DNA of 48,879 bases from Saprospiraceae bacterium (lineage in GTDB: Bacteria > Bacteroidota > Bacteroidia > Chitinophagales > Saprospiraceae): NCBI GenBank assembly GCA_013001975.1, contig JABDKX010000234.1, positions 1-48,879 on the forward strand. Direction: 5' to 3'. The translations under genes were made by a program, and so were the position numbers. Of the stretch, positions 1-7,444 are shown piece by piece. The notes under the pieces are model-generated. The model ran no database searches, was not told the origin of the DNA, and saw only the letters and a program-made list of their open reading frames with translations. Position 1 is the stretch's first letter, and every line of letters starts with the position of its first letter.

Positions 1-1180
1 CATATTCATACATAGTAATTGGTAAGAATGCGGAGAAATGTTTGGTTTCATAAACACCAGAAAAAGACAAACTATTAGGCCTTCTGATTTGATTATCACC
101 AAGCTCCACCCTGTGAACCCAATGACCTTCTACACTCCAATGTCGGTCGATGCTCTTTTGATATTGGAAAGAAAGTGCGGTAGGTAAAATCATTGTGTAC
201 GACTCGGTACTATCGATTCTGAAACCATCTTGTATCATCTGACCAATTTGTTGATCAATCGTTGTTACAAAGTCATAATCAGGATAAAGAATAGATTGTC
301 CAGCTTCATAGTCTATAAGATAATCTTTGCCATTCATGTTGACCCAACCTAAATCAAGAATACTGATACCTAGAAATGATCCGTCATTGTTATTAATATT
401 AATCCCAAGGTCAATACCAAATCCAGAACCTACAAGATCAATGTCATCATCTTCTAATTCTGAATATCTGAAATGTGTTTGACCTTTGTCTAAAGCCATT
501 AATGTGTCGGCACGTTCTACATAATCTATACCCATGTTATTGTCAATTGAAAATGCTTTATAACCATTTAAGTATTTTAATGATGCACCAATATTTAAAT
601 TCGGCAATATTTGTTGTGCATAATGTAAAGCATATTCTGACCAAACCATGGCATTACTTTGAAAAGGATTTAGTTCGAAAATTGAGTCCGTAGGCAAATC
701 AATGACATTATAATAATTTAAAGAAGACGGAATGTCTCTTGCGGTAAAAAAAGAACGCAATTTGGTGCTGACACCCAGAGTTAATTTATCGTTGATATTG
801 ACATAACCACCTGGCCCCAACACTTCTGCTTTAAGGTCAACAAAAGTTTTTTGATTCTTTGAATTAAATATGACATCTAATGGTTGTGCATTTATATTAT
901 CATCATATGCTCTATCAGAAACTATGACGCCTTCAATGTTTTGTAAGATATTTATCATATTGGATTGATAAATGCCAGCATAATCATTTTCGAAATAGAT
1001 ATGCGCACCTGCCAACTGTACTTCCCAAAGATTCGAAGATTTGAGCAAATAACTAGGGTTAATTTTGCTCGCGTTCAAACCATTATACTTACCATAAATT
1101 AATCCAGCACCTTCTTGAGCAACCAATGAAATTGACATTATAGTAATCAATAGGATAGGTGAAACGAATCTAAAAATCAT
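1..1180 (-). CDS. Partial outer-membrane protein, DUF5723-like (3' end beyond window)
   Basis: The leftward reading frame opens with ATG at 1180 and stays open to the window edge, giving 393 codons without a stop; the C-terminus is missing. The first 21 residues form a signal peptide (hydrophobic run PILLITIMSISLVAQ). The mature part starts EGAGLIYGKYNG, followed by an INPSYL motif, and then alternates short hydrophobic strands with polar turns. This resembles the DUF5723 family of Bacteroidota outer-membrane proteins, which share an NPA/NPS-type motif near the N-terminus; that assignment is by memory of the family pattern. A structural or channel role in the outer membrane is inferred. It lies downstream of the DUF3078 gene but beyond a terminator, so it is probably a separate transcript. 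Confidence 0.6.
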   Translation of the reverse strand, partial: MIFRFVSPILLITIMSISLVAQEGAGLIYGKYNGLNASKINPSYLLKSSNLWEVQLAGAHIYFENDYAGIYQSNMINILQNIEGVIVSDRAYDDNINAQPLDVIFNSKNQKTFVDLKAEVLGPGGYVNINDKLTLGVSTKLRSFFTARDIPSSLNYYNVIDLPTDSIFELNPFQSNAMVWSEYALHYAQQILPNLNIGASLKYLNGYKAFSIDNNMGIDYVERADTLMALDKGQTHFRYSELEDDDIDLVGSGFGIDLGININNNDGSFLGISILDLGWVNMNGKDYLIDYEAGQSILYPDYDFVTTIDQQIGQMIQDGFRIDSTESYTMILPTALSFQYQKSIDRHWSVEGHWVHRVELGDNQIRRPNSLSFSGVYETKHFSAFLPITMYEY

Positions 1181-1269
1181 ATAGATGTAATGTTAAACAG
1201 TATTAACGCAAATAATTACAATCAATTGTATGCGCCAAAAACAGCGCCAAGTTTTGGATAATTAAATAT

Positions 1270-1295
1270 CCTTGAGAGGTCAAAGACCTTCAAGG
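1270..1295. other. Imperfect hairpin in the intergenic gap
   Basis: CCTTGAGAGGTC, loop AAA, then GACCTTCAAGG form an 11-bp stem with one bulged base. No T-tract follows on either strand, so this is more likely a leader or processing structure of the downstream leftward gene than a terminator. Confidence 0.3.
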
Positions 1296-1350
1296 CGGCG
1301 TACTTTAGGTTCAATTTTTGGATTAAGGCTATGAAAATTTAAACCAAAAA

Positions 1351-1384
1351 AAAGCCCGATCAATTTAATGATCAGGCTTTTTCA
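1351..1384 (-). terminator. Rho-independent terminator of the sigma/MscS/DUF3078 operon
   Basis: AAAGCCCGATCA and TGATCAGGCTTT form a 12-bp stem with one mismatch around a 6-base loop. It is flanked by A-runs on the left and T-runs on the right, so it can act in both directions. It lies 17 bp past the stop of the DUF3078 gene. Confidence 0.85.
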
Positions 1385-1400
1385 TTTATTATTCTATTGC

Positions 1401-2333
1401 TTAGAATCCGTAAGATAATCCTAATGCTGTATAGCTTTGTACATCATCTGATTCAAATTCAGAATTTCTAAGACCCCATCCAACACCTACTCCAATACCA
1501 TTCCATACTTCGAAATTAAGCATGTTAATCCATTGGTAATTGAATAGCTTTGGTTCACCTTCTTCTGCTTTACTGTAAGGAGCAAAAGTTGTTAAAGTAG
1601 ATGTCCACTTAACAGTTTTTCCACCTATATTAAAATCTTGAAAGTAATCAGCTCTTACTTTAGCGCCAACACTTCCTTCGCTATCTACATTATCAATTCC
1701 TGAAAATGCAATATGATAATTAAAAGGGTGAATCACAACCGTTAAATTAGATGAAGGTAACCATGTTGCACCTACACCTATATCAAATGTTCCTGGACTC
1801 AAGAAATTTTCAACGGATGTATTTATTTCGCCAAGTCCTGACAAAGCAAAATTATCAGAGATTTTATATCCACCTAGCGATGAAATATTTAAGATATCTT
1901 TAGTACCGTTATCAAAAAGATTATCATCGTCAGCTCCAGAATCTGCAGAACTTAAATCGACGTCAGACCAAGACTTTGTGACAAATCCCTTGTTATGCCA
2001 AAATACTTTTTCTTTGTCCATAAGTGCATATGCATTCAAGTCAATATTAAGCGAAGAAGAAGATGCATCAGGGTTAGGGTTAGCGACCCAACCATTAGAT
2101 TTATTCCAGTCAAATCCCAGCATTCCTGAAAAGCCTTTTCTCCAGCCACTTAATTTATCTATTTCTGCTTGTAACGCATTAACCTCAGCTTGAGCAGCAC
2201 CGGCCTTTGCTTGAAAATCAGCAGCAACAGCAGCTTTATCAGCTTGCATCGCCTTTAGTTCATCAATCGATTGCGCATTTGAAAAGGATAAGAATCCGAT
2301 TAAAATAAATGAAAGTAAAAATTTAAGTTTCAT
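1401..2333 (-). CDS. DUF3078-type outer-membrane protein with N-terminal coiled coil
   Basis: This 310-residue protein has a signal peptide (residues 1-20, ending SNAQ). Residues about 24-65 are Ala/Lys/Glu-rich and predicted coiled coil. The rest is a beta-rich domain typical of DUF3078, with KGFSGMLGFDWNKSNGW, a WHNKGFVTKSW segment, NFALSGLGEINTS and a terminal aromatic strand ending in YGF. DUF3078 proteins are Bacteroidota outer-membrane proteins of unknown function; the strand pattern and terminal Phe fit a beta-barrel. It is the last gene of the operon, 30 bp after the MscS gene and just before a strong terminator. The context suggests an envelope or osmotic-stress role, which is inference. 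Confidence 0.75.
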   Translation of the reverse strand: MKLKFLLSFILIGFLSFSNAQSIDELKAMQADKAAVAADFQAKAGAAQAEVNALQAEIDKLSGWRKGFSGMLGFDWNKSNGWVANPNPDASSSSLNIDLNAYALMDKEKVFWHNKGFVTKSWSDVDLSSADSGADDDNLFDNGTKDILNISSLGGYKISDNFALSGLGEINTSVENFLSPGTFDIGVGATWLPSSNLTVVIHPFNYHIAFSGIDNVDSEGSVGAKVRADYFQDFNIGGKTVKWTSTLTTFAPYSKAEEGEPKLFNYQWINMLNFEVWNGIGVGVGWGLRNSEFESDDVQSYTALGLSYGF

Positions 2334-2363
2334 AGTGAATTATTATTATTTAGTTTAATGATA

Positions 2364-3188
2364 TTAATTGTGAATTATAATATTTGTTTGATTTAATCTG
2401 CTTAAGGGAAACAATACTTTTTCTCCAGATTCCTGGACTATGGTTAAAGTAGATTTGTCAATTTCTGTTACTTTTCCTTTTAAATCGTCTAAGGTAATTG
2501 TTTGGCCGATATTAACTTTATTTTTAATATAAAAAGAAGCTAAAAAATTAGCCATCGTATTTTTAGATGCCAACCCATATCCGATAGCGAAAGCCAAAAC
2601 AATACCTCCGATAAGCAAATGAATATTTTGAGCAAGGAAATCTGTATCTACTTTAGCTTGGCTCAATGCACTGATTATTATATTTATAAAAAGGAAGTAA
2701 AATACCAAACTGGATATCATTCTAGCAGATGGTATTCCAAGAGATTCTAATGTTGATTGCGCTAAAGCACGTAATAAATCAGCAAGTAATGTTCCAACTA
2801 TCAAAATGATACCTGCAACAATAATATTAGGGACAAGATTGAAAATGTCAGAAACCAAATTAGAAACAGCAGGCATGTCTAAGGTATCGGCTGCGGCAAC
2901 GAAAAAGAACAGTAACAGGAAGTAGTAAACGACCTTACTGACGATCGCACTAATTTTAATATTCATCTTGGACTTAGCAACAATGTCAATTTCATTGAGC
3001 TTCTCACCAATTTTATCAATATTAATTTTAGTAAGTACTTTCTTAATCGAAGAGCTGAAGATTCTTGAAATGACTAATCCTATCAGCGCAATTAAAATAG
3101 CACCAAAAACCTTAGGGAAAGCATCGATAAAATTCGAAAGCATTTCTCTCAAAATTCCAGAATCTAAGAATAAGAATAACTTGTTCAT
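2364..3188 (-). CDS. MscS-like mechanosensitive ion channel family protein
   Basis: The protein has 274 residues and about five membrane segments (roughly 24-46, 80-100, 120-140, 158-176 and 190-207). The first segments match the conserved TM-helix of small MscS relatives. The last helix runs into LASKNTMANFLASFYIKNK and then a short beta domain (GQTITLDDLKGKVTEID, PLSRLNQTNIII), the position of the MscS beta domain. The large C-terminal vestibule of E. coli MscS is absent. Such proteins act as tension-gated solute release channels or, in CmpX-like cases, as envelope regulators. It sits between a 64-residue protein and the DUF3078 gene in one operon led by a sigma factor. Channel activity is inferred from the family. 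Confidence 0.8.
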   Translation of the reverse strand: MNKLFLFLDSGILREMLSNFIDAFPKVFGAILIALIGLVISRIFSSSIKKVLTKINIDKIGEKLNEIDIVAKSKMNIKISAIVSKVVYYFLLLFFFVAAADTLDMPAVSNLVSDIFNLVPNIIVAGIILIVGTLLADLLRALAQSTLESLGIPSARMISSLVFYFLFINIIISALSQAKVDTDFLAQNIHLLIGGIVLAFAIGYGLASKNTMANFLASFYIKNKVNIGQTITLDDLKGKVTEIDKSTLTIVQESGEKVLFPLSRLNQTNIIIHN

Positions 3189-3199
3189 GTTAAAGTATT

Positions 3200-3394
3200 T
3201 TATTTGTCTAATTTGTCAGAGCTGCCACCTGAAAGGTTGATCATACATTGAATAAGTTTAGTAATGTATGTTTCAATCAGGCCAGTAAAAATGCCGATGA
3301 CTCCTAAGTTGCCTTCAATACTACTTTTAATACCTAAGAGATTGTCTTTGTATTGCTCTTCTTGTTCCTCTTGTAACTTTTTAAAATTGTTCAT
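3200..3394 (-). CDS. Small protein (64 aa) between sigma factor and MscS genes
   Basis: The frame runs longer upstream, but the extra part lies inside the sigma-factor gene. The start at 3394 (MNNFKKLQEEQEEQ) is 2 bp past the sigma stop; a start at 3403 (MINMNNF) would overlap that stop. The first 20 residues are polar and helical. Residues about 25-50 (GNLGVIGIFTGLIETYITKL) form an amphipathic to hydrophobic segment that could lie on or in the membrane. The tail is Ser/Gly/Lys-rich. No family is recognised. The position directly after an ECF sigma gene and before a channel suggests a regulator or channel partner, but nothing in the sequence proves it. Confidence 0.6.
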   Translation of the reverse strand: MNNFKKLQEEQEEQYKDNLLGIKSSIEGNLGVIGIFTGLIETYITKLIQCMINLSGGSSDKLDK

Positions 3395-3395
3395 A

Positions 3396-3992
3396 TTAAT
3401 CATCTTTATATTTATCGTAATAAACAGTTTGAAATTTCTTCTTTGCTCTTTTGATTTGCATTTTAATAGCACTTTCTGATTTGTCTAGAATTCCACTAAT
3501 TTCTCTTATAGACATATCATCTTGATACTTCATCAAAAGGATAGATTTGTCTCCAGAAGGTATTTCGTTGAGGATTACTTTTAGTCTTTTTACATTTACT
3601 TCAGTAATAAATGCATCATTCACTTCTTCTTCAATATCTAAGTTTTCAATAAAATCATCTACATAAACACTTGGGTCTTTCTTTTTTCGTCTTATAAAAT
3701 CTATACAATAATTATATGTGATTGAATAGATCCAAGTTGAAAAACGGCTTTTGCCACTAAACTTAGAAAGGTTAAGTAATATTTTCATCATGACATCTTG
3801 CGTTGCATCATGAGCTTCACTTTCACTTTTTAATAATGACAATGATTTACCAAATATTTTTCCTGAATAACGTTTATACAGGATATTAAAGTAGGCTACA
3901 TTTTGTGTATCTAAATATAGTTTTACGACCTCTTCATCAGATATATTGCTTGAAATATCAGATGCCAGCAGTGGGTATAATAGATTGATCAA
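3396..3992 (-). CDS. ECF-type RNA polymerase sigma factor
   Basis: This 198-residue protein has the two domains of ECF sigma factors. Region 2 lies at about 27-95 and includes AYFNILYKRYSGKIF, AHDATQDVMMKIL and the RFSTWIYSITYNYCIDFIRR block. Region 4 lies at about 135-190, with DKSILLMKYQDDMSIREISG and SAIKMQIKRAKKKF as the helix-turn-helix. It directs RNA polymerase to a subset of promoters. It leads an operon with a 64-residue protein, an MscS-like channel and a DUF3078 protein. No classical anti-sigma gene is adjacent; the small protein or the channel may fill that role, which is speculation. The start at 3992 is the furthest ATG and leaves a 20-residue N-terminal extension. Confidence 0.9.
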   Translation of the reverse strand: MINLLYPLLASDISSNISDEEVVKLYLDTQNVAYFNILYKRYSGKIFGKSLSLLKSESEAHDATQDVMMKILLNLSKFSGKSRFSTWIYSITYNYCIDFIRRKKKDPSVYVDDFIENLDIEEEVNDAFITEVNVKRLKVILNEIPSGDKSILLMKYQDDMSIREISGILDKSESAIKMQIKRAKKKFQTVYYDKYKDD

Positions 3993-4322
3993 AATACGCT
4001 ACTTTTATAAAAGCTTGAGGTTAACTAAAATATTATATTAAGTTACTTCCATTTATATAAAATATGGAGGTAGTTCAATACTTGAAATTATCAAAATAGT
4101 TTTAATTTGCCTCATAGCAACAAACTTTAGACGTAAAAAATCAGAAAAGTAACTTTTTTATAAAAAAAATGAGGTAATGCATGGCACTACCTCAACCCTA
4201 ACCAAATGAAACCATTTTTGAATTGTTAAAATTCAAAAAAAGAAAATTAAATAAATAGTTGATAAACAGCAATTTACTTGATGTTTATTTCAAAATAATT
4301 AGAATTCATCAAATAAAATCTA
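3993..4322. other. Divergent intergenic region (330 bp) without a coding gene
   Basis: This gap separates the leftward sigma-factor operon from the rightward M28 peptidase gene and should carry both promoters. It is very AT-rich. The one clear structure is a leftward terminator-like hairpin at 4162-4194. No open frame longer than a few codons is convincing. Confidence 0.6.
4162..4194 (-). terminator. Leftward hairpin plus T-run with no gene upstream of it
   Basis: Read on the minus strand, TGAGGTA, an 11-base loop and TACCTCA are followed by eight T. This is a canonical intrinsic terminator shape. It lies about 170 bp upstream of the sigma-factor start, so it either ends a short non-coding RNA starting near 4320-4200 or acts as a leader terminator of the operon. 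Confidence 0.55.
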
Positions 4323-5705
4323 ATGATTAAGTCTTTAAAATTGATATTATTTATTACAATTTGTTTTACTCAACAACTCATTTCGCAAGATGAAGAGGCA
4401 TTTTTTATCAAAGATATTTATGAATATACCTTGTCAGATGGCATTTGTGACCAATGGTTGTCATTTTTATCAGACTCAATAGGTGGTCGTTTGGCAGGTT
4501 CTCAGAATGCACTGGATGCCGTTGATTATACATTAAATGAGCTCAAAAAAATAGACATCGTAGATACAGTATACAAACAAGAATGTATTGTTCCAAAATG
4601 GGAGAGGGGAGAAAAAGAAGTGGTAAAGATATTTTATGATAATGAAGAAATGGAATTAAATGCTTTGGCGTTAGGTAATTCTAAAGGCACAGGAGAAAAT
4701 GGCTTAACAGGTGAAATCATCGAAGTGTTTGGATTGGATACACTCAATATGTTAGGTCGCGAAAAATTAGAAGGTAAAATTGTGTTTTTCAACAGACCGA
4801 TGAATCCAAAACGTATCAATACAGGCTATGCTTACGGAGAAGCAGTCGACCAACGTGTGCATGGTGCATCGCGTGCATCTTTGTATGGAGCGAAAGCTGT
4901 TCTTGTCAGATCGGTAACTACTCAAAGTGATGATCTTCCGCATACGGGCGTACAAACATATCAAGAAGATGTCGAACCTATACCATCTTTAGCTATCAGT
5001 ACCAACGATGCCAACAAGTTAGGAGTATTATTGGATTCGAAAAAGGTAATGGGTTATATTCGAAATACATCACAAATTTTACCTCCAACAACTTCTTACA
5101 ATGTCGTTGCTGAAATAAGAGGACAGAGTAAGCCTGATGAAATTATTTTAGTTGGAGGACATCTTGATTCTTGGGATGTTGGTGGAGGTGCCCATGACGA
5201 TGGTTCTGGTTGTGTGCATTCAATGCAAGTGATTCATACTTTATCTAATTTAAACTACAAACCAGAAAGAACATTGAGATGTGTTTTGTTTATGAACGAA
5301 GAAAATGGATTAGGAGGTGCTTTGGCATATGCTAAGGAATCAAATAGGAAAGGGGAGTTTCATTTAGCTGCTATTGAATCTGATAGTGGCGGTTTTACCC
5401 CTAGAGGATTTACTTGTACAGGAGAACCCTCTGTGTTACCAAAGTATTTGGCCAACCTTCAAAAGTTTGATGTCTTTTTGGATCCCTATGATTTATATTT
5501 AAAACCCGGAGGTGGAGGCGCTGATATCAATCCACTGAAATCTCAAAAGGGACTATTGATTGGGTTTAAGCCAGATGGCCAGCGATATTTTGATTTTCAT
5601 CACACAGAAGCTGATGTTTTTAAAAACGTCAACGTAAGAGAACTAAAGTTAGGAGCCGCTTCCATTACAAGTTTAGTATATTTAATAGATCAACGCGGAT
5701 TATAG
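4323..5705 (+). CDS. Secreted M28 family zinc peptidase with PA domain
   Basis: The protein has 460 residues. A signal peptide covers about 1-21. A protease-associated (PA) domain lies at about 115-250 (KIVFFNRPM, GASRASLYGAKAVLV). The M28 catalytic domain follows from about 265. Zinc and catalytic residues are visible in VGGHLDSWDVGGGAHDDGSG (His280, Asp282 and the Asp pair near 292), FMNEENGLGG (Glu pair) and FDFHHTEADV (His). The closest functional type is carboxypeptidase Q-like exopeptidases that cleave dipeptides or N-terminal residues outside the cytoplasm. Its stop codon shares one base with the GTG start of the phosphoribosyltransferase gene, so the two are translationally coupled although their functions seem unrelated. 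Confidence 0.9.
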   Translation: MIKSLKLILFITICFTQQLISQDEEAFFIKDIYEYTLSDGICDQWLSFLSDSIGGRLAGSQNALDAVDYTLNELKKIDIVDTVYKQECIVPKWERGEKEVVKIFYDNEEMELNALALGNSKGTGENGLTGEIIEVFGLDTLNMLGREKLEGKIVFFNRPMNPKRINTGYAYGEAVDQRVHGASRASLYGAKAVLVRSVTTQSDDLPHTGVQTYQEDVEPIPSLAISTNDANKLGVLLDSKKVMGYIRNTSQILPPTTSYNVVAEIRGQSKPDEIILVGGHLDSWDVGGGAHDDGSGCVHSMQVIHTLSNLNYKPERTLRCVLFMNEENGLGGALAYAKESNRKGEFHLAAIESDSGGFTPRGFTCTGEPSVLPKYLANLQKFDVFLDPYDLYLKPGGGGADINPLKSQKGLLIGFKPDGQRYFDFHHTEADVFKNVNVRELKLGAASITSLVYLIDQRGL

Positions 5706-6247
5706 TGGATATCATTACATACAATGAAAAAGTTTTCAGCCCTTTTCTTTCAAAAGAAGAAATAGATGGCATCGTCGGTGGATTGGCGACACAAATTAAT
5801 GCTGACTATTCAGATATTGAGGAAGATGTTGTGTTGGTGAGTATTTTGGATGGTTCATTTATTTTTATGGCGGACTTGGTGCGAAAGCTGACATTTCAAT
5901 TTGAAGTTGAGTTTGTTAAAATAAGATCCTACAATGGATTCGAAAGTGAGGGTGAAATTGAGCTAATTTTAGATTTACATAAAGACATCAAAGGCAAACA
6001 CATCATTGTGATTGAAGATATCGTAGATACAGGCCTGACCATCGAGAAATTTATTGAGCAATTACAGGCATTAAATCCAAATTCCGTTAAGGTATGTAGC
6101 TTATTAAGTAAGCCAGATGTCCATAATGATATTATAAATATAGATTACGTAGGAAAAGAGATTCCTCCTGTTTTTGTGATAGGATATGGGCTTGATATCG
6201 ATGGAAAGGGTAGGAACCACCATGGTATATACCAGCTCGAAGTCTGA
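5705..6247 (+). CDS. hpt: Hypoxanthine phosphoribosyltransferase
   Basis: This 180-residue type I phosphoribosyltransferase converts hypoxanthine or guanine and PRPP to IMP or GMP in purine salvage. The PRPP-binding motif IVIEDIVDTG is at about 101-110, with flexible-loop residues KIRSYNG at about 72-78 and the C-terminal FVIGYGLDIDGKGRN purine-pocket segment. The length fits the family. The start is GTG at 5705, overlapping the TAG of the upstream peptidase by one base; no better ATG exists before the conserved core. A weak inverted repeat follows the stop, but no convincing terminator was found. Confidence 0.93.
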   Translation: MDIITYNEKVFSPFLSKEEIDGIVGGLATQINADYSDIEEDVVLVSILDGSFIFMADLVRKLTFQFEVEFVKIRSYNGFESEGEIELILDLHKDIKGKHIIVIEDIVDTGLTIEKFIEQLQALNPNSVKVCSLLSKPDVHNDIINIDYVGKEIPPVFVIGYGLDIDGKGRNHHGIYQLEV

Positions 6248-6346
6248 GAAAATCTCTAAAGAGTTGACTTTTATTCTATTACAGATATAAATGAATAAAA
6301 TATCTATAAAATGAGCGAAGGTGTTTCGTAGAATTTAGAATTATTA

Positions 6347-6354
6347 TATTTTTG
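6347..6354 (+). promoter_or_regulatory. Probable -7 element of the tRNA-Gln promoter
   Basis: TATTTTTG matches the Bacteroidota -7 consensus TAnnTTTG. A TTTC at 6324-6327, 19 bp upstream, stands where the -33 TTTG would be. The tRNA begins 40 bp downstream. Confidence 0.5.
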
Positions 6355-6393
6355 CGTTCCGAATTAAAAGAAACTAAAGAGTTTCAAATATTC

Positions 6394-6464
6394 TGACCCA
6401 TAGTGTAATGGTAACACTACGGTTTTTGGTACCGTCATTCTAGGTTCGAGTCCTAGTGGGTCAA
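6394..6464 (+). tRNA. tRNA-Gln (anticodon TTG)
   Basis: All four arms can be drawn by hand. The acceptor is TGACCCA paired with TGGGTCA, the D stem is GTGT/ACAC, and the anticodon stem ACGGT/ACCGT carries loop TTTTGGT with anticodon TTG. The T stem is CTAGG/CCTAG with loop TTCGAGT. The discriminator is A and CCA is not encoded. Its 3' end (TCCTAGTGGGTCAAC) is repeated at 7260. Confidence 0.95.
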
Positions 6465-6465
6465 C
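6451..6465 (+). repeat. attL-like copy of the tRNA-Gln 3' end
   Basis: TCCTAGTGGGTCAAC covers the end of the T stem, the acceptor 3' strand, the discriminator and one base beyond. An exact 15-bp copy is at 7260-7274. This is the usual signature of tyrosine-recombinase integration into a tRNA gene. Confidence 0.6.
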
Positions 6466-6472
6466 TTGATTT

Positions 6473-6512
6473 AACCCTAACTTATTGTTAACCAATTTGT
6501 TAGGGTTTTTTC
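6473..6512 (+). terminator. Terminator after tRNA-Gln
   Basis: AACCCTAAC at 6473-6481 and GTTAGGGTT at 6499-6507 form a perfect 9-bp stem followed by a T-run. It would end the tRNA transcript. Confidence 0.8.
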
Positions 6513-6519
6513 TTTTATT

Positions 6520-6542
6520 GAGGTGTTGTCAGAGGTGTTGTA
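6520..6542 (+). repeat. Short direct repeat next to the attL-like site
   Basis: GAGGTGTTGT occurs twice, separated by two bases. Its position just inside the putative element suggests recombinase arm-type binding sites, but that is inference. Confidence 0.35.
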
Positions 6543-6603
6543 TTTCAAAAGGATCAACCAAAAATTAATGATTGAACCTAAATAAATAATGTGTATTCGT
6601 TAT

Positions 6604-7068
6604 CTACCAGTCACTAGATTCTTTTTTCATATATGTTTCAAATTCATCGATTATAGCATCCGCAGATGTATTAAACATTAGTGGAGTGAATCCAAGTTCT
6701 TTTCCATACATTTTTTGAGAATAAAATTTACCAACTGGGGATATTTCAATTTTAGACGCATTTTCTTTCACCCTAATGGTTATTATAGCAAAATAATCCT
6801 TTGTCTCAGGAACATATTGTGTTCGTGCTTGACCTTCTTTCATTAAGTATTTTCCTTTAATAATTCCTTCATCTTTATCAGAAAATTGAATTACACTTTT
6901 TGCACTACCAAAGGTTGTTACCATCCATTCATTTGCTTTTATATATAGTTTATCTTTGGTATCATTTAATTCAATAACTTCTATTGTATCTTTTGGAGAT
7001 TCAAAATGGGTGACAGCACAAGAAGTCATAAAGATGGAGGCAACAGCTAACATTAAAAACTTGTTCAT
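6604..7068 (-). CDS. DUF4468-type lipoprotein
   Basis: This 154-residue protein has a lipoprotein signal peptide (hydrophobic 4-15, lipobox MTSC with the acylated Cys at about 17). The mature part matches DUF4468 with a TBP-like fold: KDKLYIKANEWMVTTFG, an SVIQFSDKDEGIIKGK strand pair and a VPETKDYFAIITIRVKENA strand pair, then a C-terminal helix. DUF4468 proteins are common in Bacteroidota and have no known function. It is the only gene between the two copies of the tRNA-Gln 3' end, so it may be cargo of a small integrated element. No integrase is present with it. Confidence 0.8.
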   Translation of the reverse strand: MNKFLMLAVASIFMTSCAVTHFESPKDTIEVIELNDTKDKLYIKANEWMVTTFGSAKSVIQFSDKDEGIIKGKYLMKEGQARTQYVPETKDYFAIITIRVKENASKIEISPVGKFYSQKMYGKELGFTPLMFNTSADAIIDEFETYMKKESSDW

Positions 7069-7259
7069 TTTTTTTTGGTTTTAGTAATTTTTTTTAAATA
7101 TCAGATTGAAAATCTGATTTAACGTACTTTTTAAGATAATCAACTAAGACTTTAACTTATGATAATAAGAGTAATAAAATTATAAAGTGTTACCCTTAGA
7201 ATTGATTTATAATCAATAAAACATTTTAGACTGCATTCTATTAAGTGCTTCATACGTTA

Positions 7260-7274
7260 TCCTAGTGGGTCAAC
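7260..7274 (+). repeat. attR-like second copy of the tRNA-Gln 3' end
   Basis: TCCTAGTGGGTCAAC is identical to 6451-6465. The bases to its left do not match the tRNA, so this is only the 3' end. A terminator follows 7 bp later, as would be expected for the tRNA's original downstream flank. Confidence 0.6.
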
Positions 7275-7281
7275 AAAGTTG

Positions 7282-7309
7282 AGGCCGCCTGAATAAGGTG
7301 GCCTTTTTT
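7282..7309 (+). terminator. Intrinsic terminator, probably the ancestral one of tRNA-Gln
   Basis: AGGCCGCCT, loop GAATA and AGGTGGCCT form a 9-bp GC-rich stem with one G-T pair, followed by TTTTTT. It has no gene of its own directly upstream, which fits displacement from the tRNA by an insertion. Confidence 0.8.
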
Positions 7310-7444
7310 CGTTTAGAAAAAACAGGAATTCCTCGCCTAAATCCTTTCATTTTACACCTATAATTTATTGAAATAGCCATAAAAAACTAAATATAATCAC
7401 TTGTAAATGAACTATTTACGTATTTGATTCGTTATATAAGTTGT

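Larger units (their letters stand above)
7069..7444. other. Intergenic stretch holding the attR-like repeat and a terminator
   Basis: AT-rich non-coding DNA. It contains the promoter side of the lipoprotein gene, the second tRNA 3'-end copy at 7260-7274 and a strong rightward terminator at 7282-7309. Nothing else could be supported. Confidence 0.6.

Noticed and set aside
475-693. A 72-codon rightward frame
   Set aside because: It lies inside the leftward DUF5723-like gene, which has signal peptide and continuous protein-like coding.
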